Positions 36,719 through 47,431 of a DNA stretch of 64,000 bases are shown in pieces (the stretch's first letter is position 1; each line of letters starts with the position of its first letter). Below the pieces are notes generated by a model. That model saw only the letters and a list, made by a program, of their open reading frames with translations, did not search any database and was not told the origin of the DNA. Source of the stretch: Cryptomeria japonica (lineage: Eukaryota > Streptophyta > Pinopsida > Cupressales > Cupressaceae); assembly GCF_030272615.1 (NCBI RefSeq), contig NC_081413.1, positions 558,533,945 to 558,597,944 of the forward strand, in the 5' to 3' direction. The position numbers and the translations under genes were made by a program.

Positions 36719-37733
36719 TCAAATAATCTGATTTATGATCACTAGACATGTTATCCTCAATGGATAATCCTTGAGATGGTGTAAGGGCAATTCAGATTCA
36801 AAAGGAATTTCATATGCATTTTTCTTTATAGGATCCTTTTGATAGTCAAACCAAAATCCTCCCATATCAATGAAATGAAGTAAGTTGTCATTTATAGCTG
36901 ATGTGAAGCCGTTGTCATTTTTAGTTTGCTCCTCATGCATCAACTCCTCATTAGTGGTTGCCTCATAACCCTTGTGAATCAAAGTACCCATTTCATTTGT
37001 GATAGAAGAAACGTTTGAGGCTTCATCTTCCTCCTTATGAACCATTTCCATGTCTTGTATTTCCTTGCATTCATCTTCTGAATGTAAAACCAAAGGAACT
37101 TCCTCCCAATCATTTTCTGAATTGATTTTCTCTTGCTTTTCTTTATTCAAGTGAGATTTAATTTTTCCTCACATTGTGTGTACGTGGATGAAAAGGAAGT
37201 CTATTCTTGTTTCCAAACTGTCCATTTTTATCATGTGGGTCTTTGATTGTGTCAAAGAAATGATGGAACATGTTGTAGATCATGTTTTGCAACCCTAAGT
37301 CCACAAGAAGGTTACTCATCCTAATTTCTGTAAATATCTTCAATATGGTCACCCTTCTTGAGTAATGTGTACTATTGATGTCATCTAGATTGTTGAAGCT
37401 GTCTACAATCACACGCAATACTTCTTTGATTGTGTTGTCATCTTAAGGAACTAGAGGTACAAAAATTCTCATTACCTTGCTTAAACAAGAGGTAATCAAC
37501 AATTTGATCTCCTCATCACAATGCCTCAAGCATTTGTGTTGTTTTAAGGTGGTCACTGTAGGAATTAGGGCTATATCTAACACTTCATAGGATGTCCCCA
37601 CAATGTGTATCAAACATTCTTCTACCCATTTAAGCGTGTTCAATATATCATCCTTTGATTGCAATTGAGTGCTAAGCTTGATGCCTGCTTCATAGAGTGA
37701 TCTCGCCAATGGTTTGATGTCTTCTGTTGCCAT
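36719..37733 (-). pseudogene. ORF1 of element B, PDS5-like N-terminus, broken
   Basis: The ATG at 37733 (MATEDIKPLARSLYEAGIKL) lies about 50 nt after the PBS. Residues ~1-96 and, after a single TAA at 37443-37445 in the same frame, ~98-195 resemble the N-terminal HEAT-type region of PDS5. LRHCDEEIKLLITSCLSKV matches the family's LRHxDxDVKxxVASCxSEI. FVPLVP-stop-DDNTIKEV matches APxAPYxDDxMKEV, with the conserved Tyr replaced by the stop. VIVDSFNNLDDINSTHYSRR matches its IVSSFxxLxDxSSxSYxKR, and MFHHFFDTIKDPHD matches MFQHFLxxIRDHH. PDS5 proteins regulate cohesin on chromosomes. After ~37158 the frame changes and an acidic segment follows (37150-36719). The likeness is judged by eye; a host-gene fragment captured by the element is the best reading. 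Confidence 0.65.
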
Positions 37734-37781
37734 GATTAATTAAGTTTTTCGACATTTACCCAAAGGCTGGCAGGTTCACTA

Positions 37782-37793
37782 GCTCTGACACCA
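37782..37793 (-). other. Primer-binding site of element B (tRNA-iMet type)
   Basis: Minus strand reads TGGTGTCAGAGC two bases inside the 5' LTR end. The initiator-tRNA-Met complement is TGGTATCAGAGC, so there is one mismatch. Confidence 0.8.
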
Positions 37794-37795
37794 CT

Positions 37796-38228
37796 TGTAA
37801 TGTCCATTATAGGAACACTTGGTTTTGTCCACTGTTAAATAGATTGTTTTGTCACTTGTCTGCACAAATGGGCCAATGTTGGTTACAGTTTGAGAATTCT
37901 GATTGGAATAATAACTAAGAGAAAGAACATTCAAAAATAACTTTAGCAAAAACGTAGGTTTAAAGAACAATCCCAGATGAGCGTAATAAATATATTAACA
38001 TAACTTCATTTACAAAAGAGTAATTATCTGATTGCTTTTTCTCAATAGAGACCTTATAAACATGCAATAGATTGATGTTGTTCCTGATTACTGGACTCTT
38101 TCTTCATGCATCCCTAGCGTTGCAAATGGTGGATAAATACCACCTTCCAACTGGCTGCTCAATGGCTCTCTTGAGCTCTCCTTACTCTGAATTGAGAATA
38201 TATATAAACAAGTCTTCTATGCCCCCTA
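37796..38228 (-). repeat. 5' LTR of element B, first piece
   Basis: Starts TGTAATGTCCATTATAGGAACAC and aligns with the 3' LTR at 26571. It is cut at 38228 by element A, which duplicated CCCTA (38224-38228). Confidence 0.85.
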
Positions 38229-39505
38229 TGTAAGAACCCAACTTGGCTCTCCTCTGCTGAATGTTTCTTTTGAATGCAGTAGATTTGAATTTGTTTTGGT
38301 TTTTGAATGTTTATGGATTTTTTTGTGTTTTTTTTTTTTGCTAATAATAAGCAATGATACAATACTGAAATAAACTCCTATGCTTAAAATAATACTGAAA
38401 CAATAATATTACTGCTGGAATTAATTTACGAGACTATCAAGGGAATGTTGTTCTGTTTTATGGTCAATATGCCTGGAAAACAAATTCATTACAATGTAAG
38501 ATAAAAAACCTGATTTTTGCTGTCCCAGTAGTTGAAAAATCTGCAAACTGCAAATTTTAATTTTTTGAAAAAAATTACTGTTCATGCGATACTGTGGCAG
38601 CCCGTACGGCGGCACTATTCACGCGGCACTGTAGCAATCCGTACCGTACTTGTTAATCACCAAAATTTCTTCAATAAATCTGCAATAATTTCTCGTGAAT
38701 TTATTCTTCAATTCTGCGCAATTAGATGCAAATAAGACCTCTGAATGAAGTCTTCATGAAACCAAATATCACTGAATATTTCATCAGCTCAGATGGTGAA
38801 CATTGAAGCAACTACGTCCTCCAATGGTGGCTGAAAACCCTAGTCTCCAAAGCAAAACCCTTTCAATTTCACAATGTCAAAATAAAATAGCCATCCTCTT
38901 CTTTCCAAACTCAACGCTATATATCCTTTTTTGCAAGTCGTACCCTAATCCTCTTAATTACAATTTTGCTTGTAATTTCATTTAATTTCACTTTGGGTGT
39001 CAAAACGATTTTAATCATTAAATGGGCATTTAATTTTAATATTTCAATAGTCTGGCTCAGATAATTTAATTAAAAACATGGCCCCGTCTAATGATGAGTT
39101 GACCCTCAAGTTAAGTGATTATAATATAAAGTCACTTTATAACTTTATTATTAAATCACTTAATAATAAATGCTAAGTCATTCAAACTTGTCTAACTCCA
39201 CGAATATTTTGAATTTAGCTATGCCATTTGAAACTGGAGCTCACTAGTTGACCACCCATATGACCATCATGTCTGCTAAAAATAGCTGGGGTCCATCTCC
39301 AACTACTAAAAATAGCCTGGCCAAGCAAAACTCAAAGCAAAACTCATCATAAACAAACTCTGGCAACCCAGAAGTGTACTCTGCTCTGTCACCGGGAGAT
39401 CTCCACGCCAAGGTGACCCTCTATCCAATCCTACTAGCCTACAAGGGTCTTTGATAGGCTAATCACAAGCTAGAGTGATGTCTCTAGCTAGAAGGGGACA
39501 TCACA
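38229..39505 (-). repeat. 3' LTR of element A
   Basis: 1,277 bp. It carries an extra 12 bp (AAACTCAAAGCA near 39325) relative to the 5' LTR. Near the U3 start are two C(A/T)8G boxes, CTAAAAATAG at 39276-39285 and 39306-39315, exactly 30 bp apart. Confidence 0.95.
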
Positions 39506-41007
39506 GTCCGCCCTCCCTGAAATTGGTTGTCCTCAAGCAATCTCAACTCTGGATGCTGTAAAATCTCCTCGCTCTCCCAAGTAGCATCCTCTACTGGCAA
39601 ATCCTTCCACTTCACCAAATATTCCCGGATGGTACGTCTCCTCAAGTTCCCTTCTCTGAAATCAGTGATAGCCTCCGGTATCAAAACAAGTTTTCCCTCA
39701 TCATCCAGGGGTGGTAGTACTGTAGAAGGCACAATATGATGTCCTAGTGCCTTCTTGAGGCGTGACACATGAAAAACGTTGTGCACCTTGCTCTCTGCCG
39801 GTAAATCTAACTCATAAGCCACCTCTCCCACTTTCCTGATAATCCTAAATGGACCATAGTATCGTGGCTTAAGTTTCTCGGCACCACTCTTCTTGAGAGT
39901 GGATTGACGGTAAGGCTGCAACATAAGATACACCATATCTCCAACCTCAAAAGTCCGCTCAGTCCTCTTCTGATCTGCATACTGCTTCTGCTGATTCTGT
40001 GCCTTAGTTATATTATCCTTGAGAGTCTTAACAATGTCTTGACTCTCCTGTAACAAATCACCTGCACTGGGCACTCTACTGTCACTCAAAAGCAGATCCA
40101 TAAAATTGGGTGCCTCATACCCATACAGGGCCATAAAGGGTGACATCTGAATAGACATGTGATAAGTGGTATTGTAGCAATACTCACAGAGATAAATCCA
40201 CTTTACCCATGCCTTCTGTTGCCCTGCTATATAATTTCTGAGATATCCCTCCACCCATTTGTTCACTATCTCTGTCTGACCATCTGTCTGAGGGTGGTAG
40301 CTAGTACTCGGAGTGAGCTCTATCACACACAACTTGAATAGCTCCTGCCAAAAGTGACTCATAAACCTGCTGTCCCTGTCACTCACAATGCTCCGAGGTA
40401 AGCCATGTAATCTGAATATCTCCTTGAAGAACAACTCTGCCACCTGTGTAGCAGTGTATGTAGTAGTGATTGGGAAAAAGTGTGCAAACTTCGTAAGGCG
40501 ATCCACAACCACATATATGCAGTCCCTGCCTTGGGCTCTAGGCAGTCCTGTGATGAAGTCCATAGACAAACACTCCCACTTCCTATCAGGAATCGGAAGT
40601 GGCTGAAGTAAACCGGCTGGATAGGAGTGTTCTTGCTTATTCTGTTGGCAGGTGGGACACTCCCTAACATACTGAAGTACCTCTTCTTTGAGCCCTTTCC
40701 ATGTGAAGCGCTCTCTAATCTGCCAGTATGTCTTGTAGAAACCAGGATGTCCTGCCATAGGTGAATCATGAAAAGATTTCAAAACCATCCTCCTCACTGC
40801 TGATCTTGGAACCAAAAATATTCGCCCTTTGTAAATGATGAGCTCATTCACCAGGGTGTATCTGCTGTCCTGAATAGTCCCATCTATGAATCCAGCTGCC
40901 CAAGTATCCTTTGCATACTCTACAAGGATCAAGTGTCTCCAATCCTCCGATATGTCTGTCAATAAGCTCAAATGGGGCCGACGTGATAAGGCATCAGCAA
41001 CTACATT
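39484..41007 (-). pseudogene. Element A integrase with chromodomain (3' part of pol)
   Basis: A 495-codon open segment, in the same frame as RT/RNase H but separated by the TAG at 41008. It shows the HHCC zinc finger (H68, H75, C105, C108 of this segment), the D138-D198-E234 catalytic triad with 35 residues between the last two (DFITGLP, VSDRDSRF, YHPQTDGQTE), then a GPF-like part (RYYGPFRIIRKVGEVAYELDL). A C-terminal chromodomain follows (REYLVKWKDLPVEDATWESEE), which in chromoviruses steers integration to specific chromatin. The reading runs across the PPT and ends 20 nt inside the 3' LTR (TVMSPSS-stop). All key residues are present. Confidence 0.93.
39506..39519 (-). other. Polypurine tract of element A
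   Basis: Minus strand CAGGGAGGGCGGAC immediately before the LTR start TGTGATGTCCCC. It is also translated, as part of the C-terminus of pol (QGGRTVMSP). Confidence 0.85.
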
Positions 41008-42951
41008 CTATGTCCCCTTAAAATATGTAATGTCAAAGTCATAGGACTGTAACTTGCTCACCCACTTCTGCTGCCTATCATTGAGATCTCGCTGCCCCAA
41101 AAAGTATTTTAGGCTATTATGGTCGGTTTTGATACAAAATTTGCTACCTACCAAATATTGCCTGAATTTAGCCAAAGCATGCATAATAGCTAACATCTCC
41201 TTATCATATATGCTGAAGCTCCGCTCTGGCCCTCTCAATTTTCTGCTCTCATAAGCAATAGGGTGCTTCTCCTGCATAAGCACCGCTCCAATGCCCTCCC
41301 CGAAAGCATCACAGTGTAGCTCAAAAGGTTTGCTGAAATCTGGTAATGCTAACACTGGACAAGAAGTCATCAACTCCTTAAATTTATCAAAACACTCCTG
41401 TGCCTCAGGAGTCCACAAGAAAGCTCCCTTTCTCATCAAATCTGTCAAGGGTGTTGCATGCCTAGAATATCCATCCACAAACCTCCTGTAGAAACCACAT
41501 AATCCCAAAAAGCCCCTCAACTGTGTAAGGTTCACCGGTGAAGGCCACTCCACAATGGCACGAATCTTTTCAGGATCCATGCGTACGCCCTCTGCACTGA
41601 TGATGTGACCCAAGTACAACAACTCTGTCATGCCCAAATCACACTTTGACTCCTTTGCATACAAGGACTCTCTGCCCAATATATCCAACACCGTGTCAAG
41701 GTGAACCAAGTGCTCCTCCCAAGATCTACTGTACACCAAGATATCATCGAAGAAGACAAGTACAAATTTCCTCAACTGAGGATGGAAAACCCGATTCATT
41801 GTCGCCTGAAAAGTAGCAGGTGCGTTAGTTAGCCCAAATGGCATAACTACAAACTCAAAATGGCCACAATGACATCTAAAGGCTGTCTTCTCAATGTCCT
41901 GCTCTCTAACTCTGATCTGGTGATAACCTGATCTCAAATCTATCTTTGAGAAGAAGCAAGCTCCATGAAGCTCATCTATCAACTCATCGATCCTAGGAAT
42001 GGGGTACCTGTTTTTAATTGTCTTCTTATTAAGCACCCTGTAATCAATGCACATCCTCAATGTCCCATCCTTCTTCTTCACTAAGACCACTAAAGAAGCG
42101 AAAGGAGACTTACTTGGTCTAATGGGGCCCATAGCAAGTAACTCCTTTACGGTTTTCTCAATTTCATCCTTCAACCTCTTCGGATGCCTGTAAGGTGTAA
42201 TCATGATGGGTTTAGCCCCCTCCTCTAACTCAATGATGTGCTCAATACCCCTGTCTGGTGGTCTACCTGGTGGAATGTCACTGAACACCTTAGAGTGTTT
42301 AACTCTAAGCTCCTGAATATCAGGAGGATATTCAATCTTTTGTTGTCCCTCCTGTGATGGCATCAACATGCACTCTGCTGCCCACTCTACCTGATCATGT
42401 CGAATCAATCTAGCCATCCTCCGGAAAGAAACCATCCTAAGATCACTGTCCCTGATTGCCTTAAGAATATGTGTCTTCCCATTCACTTTAAACCTCATCT
42501 CCATCTCCTTGAGGTTAAGAGTGAACTCCCCAATATCATGCAACCAACTCATCCCAAGGACTATATCTGTATCTCCCATAGGCGTAGCATAGAAATCTGC
42601 CTTAAAGTCATAATTATTAACTTTCAATGGGAGTCCAGTGATCTTACAATCACATTTGAGGACATAGCCATTAGCTACCCTCACTCTAATTCCCCCAAAC
42701 TCCTCTGTTTGTATGCCACGCTTCTCCACCATCCTAGCATCAATGAAATTATGAGTGGCACCTGTATCAACCAAAGTTATAACTCGCTGTCCAGCAAGCA
42801 CTCCTCTCATCCGGAATGACCCTTCCTGCCTAATACTTGTGAGACGAGCTTCCCTAAGTTGCCCATCTCCTTCCCCATCTTTGGACTCCATTTTAGACAA
42901 GTTTTCAGCCTTGTCTTCCTCTTTTTCACCATCTATTTCCTCTATATCAGA
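41008..42951 (-). pseudogene. Element A protease, reverse transcriptase and RNase H
   Basis: One long open frame between TAG codons at 42952 and 41008. Protease: [12 protein letters not shown], about 60 codons in. [24 protein letters not shown], and the catalytic box [12 protein letters not shown] (FFDD instead of the commoner YVDD/YIDD). RNase [30 protein letters not shown] and [10 protein letters not shown]. It copies the RNA genome into DNA inside cytoplasmic particles. The frame continues from gag upstream and into integrase downstream, so the element encoded one gag-pol polyprotein. Apart from the bounding stops the segment is intact. Confidence 0.94.
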
Positions 42952-44260
42952 CTACTGGTCTGAATTATCTGATTCTGATTCCTCATAGTATGCCCACATA
43001 ACTCTGTTAGCTTTGCCCTTTGGTCTAAGAGGACAATCATGGTTTGCATCATAGGGTCCTTTACAGTAGAAACATAATTTTTTCTTCCTCAAATCATTTA
43101 ATGTTTCCCTGTCAAAAGGCGCTGGAGTTTTATCTTTAGAATCATTTTTAAAATCAGTCCTCTCTGGTTTTTTATAAAATGGTTTGTTATCCTTACTAGA
43201 AGATGCTCCTTTGGACTGAAATTTGTTTGTTGGGACTGCATGTTCCATACTTCTTGCCTTTTTCATAGCTTCCTGTAAAGAAATAGGATCAAATGCCTTT
43301 ATCCAACCTCTCAGTGGTTCGGATAGGCCCTCAATGAAAAGAACTATCAATCTACACTCTAAAATGTTTGGCACCATGACTGCCAACCGCTGAAATTCAC
43401 CAACGAAATACTCCAAGTTGCCTGTTTGTTTTAGCTGTGCTAAGTCCCGGAAGTAAACCTCTGGATCTTTCTTGTCAAATCTTTCAAACAACCTATCCAG
43501 GAAGTCCTGGTACTCTGTCACCTAATTATGCTGAAGTGTTACCATACCATGGTACCACCAATCATGTGCTACTCCCTCCAAATGCAAAGTGGCGTATTTG
43601 ATAGCTTCAATCTCTGTCATTGGCCTCAGTGCCAAAAAATGTGTCAAGCTTATGAATCCAAGCTTGAGCTGTCATCTTACCACTCCCATCAAATGTAGGC
43701 ATAGTAAGCTTGCCTGTAACCCTATTTAGCTCACTATTTTGACCTCTAGGCCTCCTATCCTGTCTGAGTGACCTGTAATGCTCTCTCCTCTGATTAACAA
43801 ACCTATCGAATGTCATCCTCTCTCGCACCTGTGGAGTTAATAAATCCCATTCGTCATTCGCAGCCATGAGGATATCTGCGAACATCTTCTCTCCTGGTTC
43901 TCCTGTAGGTGCTACCTCAGGCTCATCTCTAATGAAGGTAGGACGTGTAGGCCTGTCTGCTGTCCTGGAATGAGTCCTATGAGCTCTAGGTGACCCCACT
44001 GCACTCCTGTTATCCCCTTGCTCCTGATTCTGTCTGTCTTGTGGGTTCATGCGCTCAATCATGGTGGTGAGTGCCTGCAAGGCCTGAGCCATTTGCTGTT
44101 GTTCTATAGCCATTGCTCTGAAAAATTCCCTTGTTTCTTGCTCCTCATTCCTATCGCCTCTGGGTGGGCTACCCCCTTGCCTGTCAAATTCTTGTTCCCT
44201 GTCAAACAAAGCTCGCCTGCGAGTGTAATATCTGTGAGAGCCAACCTCAGGCGGCTGCAT
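42952..44260 (-). pseudogene. Element A gag, frameshifted
   Basis: Starts at ATG 44260, 34 nt after the PBS. N-terminal part (44260-43607): an Arg/Gln-rich region, then MTFDRFVNQRREHYRSLRQD and LTMPTFDGSGKMTAQAWIHK, the start of the retrotransposon gag domain. A slip in the A-run at 43634-43639 moves the reading to the frame of pol, where HLEGVAHDWWYHG and then FLDRLFERFDKKDP continue the gag domain. A TAG at 43522 interrupts it. A zinc knuckle (CFYCKGPYDANHDC, CX2CX7HX2C) ends the protein before the TAG at 42952. Gag forms the particle and binds genomic RNA. Confidence 0.9.
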
Positions 44261-44293
44261 GTGATTGCTAAACCCTCAGGATGGCAGGATTTA

Positions 44294-44305
44294 GCTCTGA
44301 TACCA
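44294..44305 (-). other. Primer-binding site of element A (tRNA-iMet)
   Basis: Minus strand TGGTATCAGAGC, a perfect 12-base complement of the initiator tRNA-Met 3' end, one base inside the 5' LTR. Confidence 0.95.
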
Positions 44306-44306
44306 A

Positions 44307-45571
44307 TGTAAGAACCCAACTTGGCTCTCCTCTGCTGACTGTTTCTTTTGAATGCAGTAGATTTGAATTTGTTTTGGTTTTTGAATGTTTATGGATTTTT
44401 TTGTGTTTTTTTTTTTTGGTAATAATGAGCAATGATACAATACTGAAATAAACTCCTATGCTTAAAATAATACTGAAACAATAATATTACTGCTGGAATT
44501 AATTTACGAGACTATCAAGGGAATGTTGTTCTGTTTTATGGCCAATATGCCTGGAAAACAAATTCATTACAATGTAAGATAAAAAACCTGATTTTTGCTA
44601 TCCCAGTAGTTGAAAAATCTACAAACTGCAAATTTTAATTTTTTGAAAAAAATTACTGTTCACGCGGTACTGTGGCAGCCCGTACGGCGGCACTATTCAC
44701 GCGGCACTGTAGCAATCCGTACCGTACTTGTTAATCACCAAAATTTCTTCAATAAATCTGCAATAATTTCTCGTGAATTTATTCTTCAATTCTGCGCAAT
44801 TAGATGCAAATAAGACCTCTGAATGAAGTCTTCATGAAACCAAATATCACTGAATATTTCATCAGCTCAGATGGTGAACATTGAAGCAACTACGTCCTCC
44901 AATGGTGGCTGAAAACCCTAGTCTCCAAAGCAAAACCCTTTCAATTTCACAATGTCAAAATAAAATAGCCATCCTCTTCTTTCCAAACTCAACGCTATAT
45001 ATCCTTTTTTGCAAGTCGTACCCTAATCCTCTTAATTACAATTTTGCTTGTAATTTCATTTAATTTCACTTTGGGTGTCAAAACGATTTTAATCATTAAA
45101 TGGGCATTTAATTTTAATATTTCAATAGTCTGGCTCAGATAATTTAATTAAAAACATGGCCCCGTCTAATGATGAGTTGACCCTCAAGTTAAGTGATTAT
45201 AATATAAAGTCACTTTATAACTTTATTATTAAATCACTTAATAATAAATGCTAAGTCATTCAAACTTGTCTAACTCCACGAATATTTTGAATTTAGCTAT
45301 GCCGTCTGAAACTGGAGCTCACTAGTTGACCACCCATATGACCATGATGTCTGCTAAAAATAGCTGGGGTCCATCTCCAACTGCTAAAAATAGCCTGGCC
45401 AAGCAAAACTCATCATAAACAAACTCTGGCAACCCAGAAGTGTACTCTGCTCTGTCACCGGGAGATCTCCACGCCAAGGTGACCCTCTATCCAATCCTAC
45501 TAGCCTACGAGGGTCTTTGATAGGCTAATCACAAGCTAGAGTGATGTCTCTAGCTAGAAGGGGACATCAGA
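44307..45571 (-). repeat. 5' LTR of element A
   Basis: 1,265 bp, near-identical to 38229-39505. C(A/T)8G boxes at 45354-45363 and 45384-45393 keep the 30-bp spacing of the other LTR. Identical short ORFs seen in both LTRs are simply LTR sequence. Confidence 0.95.
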
Positions 45572-45576
45572 CCCTA

Positions 45577-46068
45577 CAAAATGATTTTCATCTTTCTTTT
45601 TATATCTTTCATATAACCCTTCACAGAAAGGTTGTGACATTTCAATGCAAAGAGAACATTGATTTGTGATTTTCCTTTAATTGGCATTATTTGCTTTCAA
45701 ATCATAATCGCATTTCTTCACTTCGTTCTCTAAACCGCTTATTATGAAAAGAAACATTAAACAAATCACAGCTTTTGAGAGTTGCTAGTCTCTATCACAA
45801 GTCACACAATTTGGTGCATCCTTTAGTCAACACAATCGCATCACATAGAATGATTATTAAGATCGCACCTTTAATTAACACCTTTTGTTTTGAATTGCTG
45901 ACTTGTCTTTTTAGGGGATCATGTCTTCCTCTTTACAAGTTTCACTGCAAATTATACATTGCCATTGCCGTTTATACATTAATTAAGGATTGTTTTGTAA
46001 ACATATCGAACCATATCATTCATCGCCTAACGGATCGGACTTACTCCTTAATCTCTGACAAACTAATC
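45577..46068 (-). repeat. 5' LTR of element B, second piece
   Basis: Continues the B LTR after element A and contains TTTTTAGGGGATCATGTCTTCC, matching the 3' LTR near 26825. It ends at the insertion point of solo LTR D, whose duplicated target is TAATC (46064-46068). Confidence 0.85.
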
Positions 46069-47426
46069 TGTAATGTCCCCTTATTGATATTCCTAGATTG
46101 GGCAATACTAAAGTTTGCAAATACAGAAAATTGACTTTCAGTTCACTTAAAGAAATAATTATTTTAGTAATGGTTTGACATTTGAACATATATGTATATT
46201 TTAATAGGCATAGTGGGATTAATACTGATCTGAATTCTCTGTCAAAGAGGGTCTGATATTATGATTGTTCGTTAATAAGACTGAAATTCAAGAAAATTGC
46301 TATGTCTGATTTAGCAATGTAACTATTCCAGTAATAACCTCAATCACTAACAGTGAAGCGAGAGATTGTTGTTTCTGATTGCTATTTGGAAAATATGCAA
46401 TGTGTGTGGTGTCGTTTCTAAATAATACTTCGAACTATGCAACCTGTAAATGCCTAAGGCAAAAGCGCTCAGCAGAGCTTATCCCATCTGGATATAAAGA
46501 AAAATAAATTACTATTTCGATGCCTTTGGAAATGATCGGGATTGTCTTCATATACAATGGGAATGGTGACTTAAGAGACACGTCCCTTGTCTCTTAATAA
46601 TACTGCCTTCTTATACCTTGCATTAGAGATGATGAGATGTCTCATACCTCTTGCTGATATTCGCACCATTTAGTTATTGACTGACTTGTATTCCTAATCG
46701 GATTCTCTTTATAATCGCATCCTTAACATTACAAAGGATAGCACCATTTCATTATTATTAATTTCCCAAAATAATCGTTGTTTCGTTATTCTTTTATTTA
46801 TTCATCTACATCGCTGCTCATTATCCTATTTGTGTTTATTATTAATAGACACTACTTCATCACTTCCTTAAGTAGGCATAGGATTGCAGCCTGACGTGGA
46901 ATTTTAAGACTTTGGTACCATATTATTTCCTCTAAGGAAGGAAGCGATTAAAGTAAATAAATCGGTGAGTTTAAGATGCTCATTGCCACCTCATCATTCC
47001 TAAATCTGACGTAACATGTTATTGTTGGATGTAGTTTTGTGGGACCAAAACTGACACCATTCTGACATTCTGACATCCCCTGATTTGTTGTTTGCTGAAG
47101 GCAGGGACTTATGAAAAATTATCTTTGATGTTCCATAATATAATTCGGTGGTGAACAATTAACAATCTAAAGTATTGTTTTCAAGCTGGTGGGTCCAGGA
47201 TGTACACTGTACTGAATATTAATACTTTATTTCAGATCTGATTAGTGGTTGTAGTATTTATTATTTTTGCAATAATGTATTATTATAATATTTATATTAT
47301 TATTTTGTCAATAATAATATTGTAAAATTTATTTGATTATATATATTTTATATTATAATTATATTATTATTTATTATTAAATTCTATTTAGATTGGGCAT
47401 TATTAGGTTTAGATGGGGACATCACA
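46069..47426. mobile_element. Solo LTR D, 1.36 kb, inside the 5' LTR of element B
   Basis: Starts TGTAATGTCCCC and ends GGGGACATCACA, almost a perfect 12-bp inverted repeat. The TSD is TAATC (46064-46068 and 47427-47431). It has no coding domains. It includes a perfect 10-bp inverted repeat TTAAGAGACA/TGTCTCTTAA (46571-46597) and ATGAGA/TCTCAT (46632-46645). Confidence 0.9.
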
Positions 47427-47431
47427 TAATC

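Larger units (their letters stand above)
38229..45571 (-). mobile_element. Element A: young Ty3/Gypsy chromovirus, nearly complete
   Basis: LTRs at 38229-39505 and 44307-45571 read (plus strand) TGTAAGAACCC...GGGGACATCACA, the right copy ending CATCAGA. The TSD CCCTA is at 38224-38228 and 45572-45576. On the minus strand the order is 5' LTR, PBS, gag with CCHC-type knuckle, protease, RT, RNase H, integrase with chromodomain, PPT, 3' LTR, typical of chromoviruses. The LTRs differ at roughly 15 positions plus a 12-bp indel, about 1% divergence by hand count, so insertion was recent. Coding is broken by one frameshift and three TAG codons. It lies inside the 5' LTR of element B. Confidence 0.95.

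Noticed and set aside
38532..38735. Short plus-strand ORFs repeated identically at 44610-44813 and 38803/44881
   Set aside because: They are identical because they lie in the two LTRs of element A; no sign of coding.
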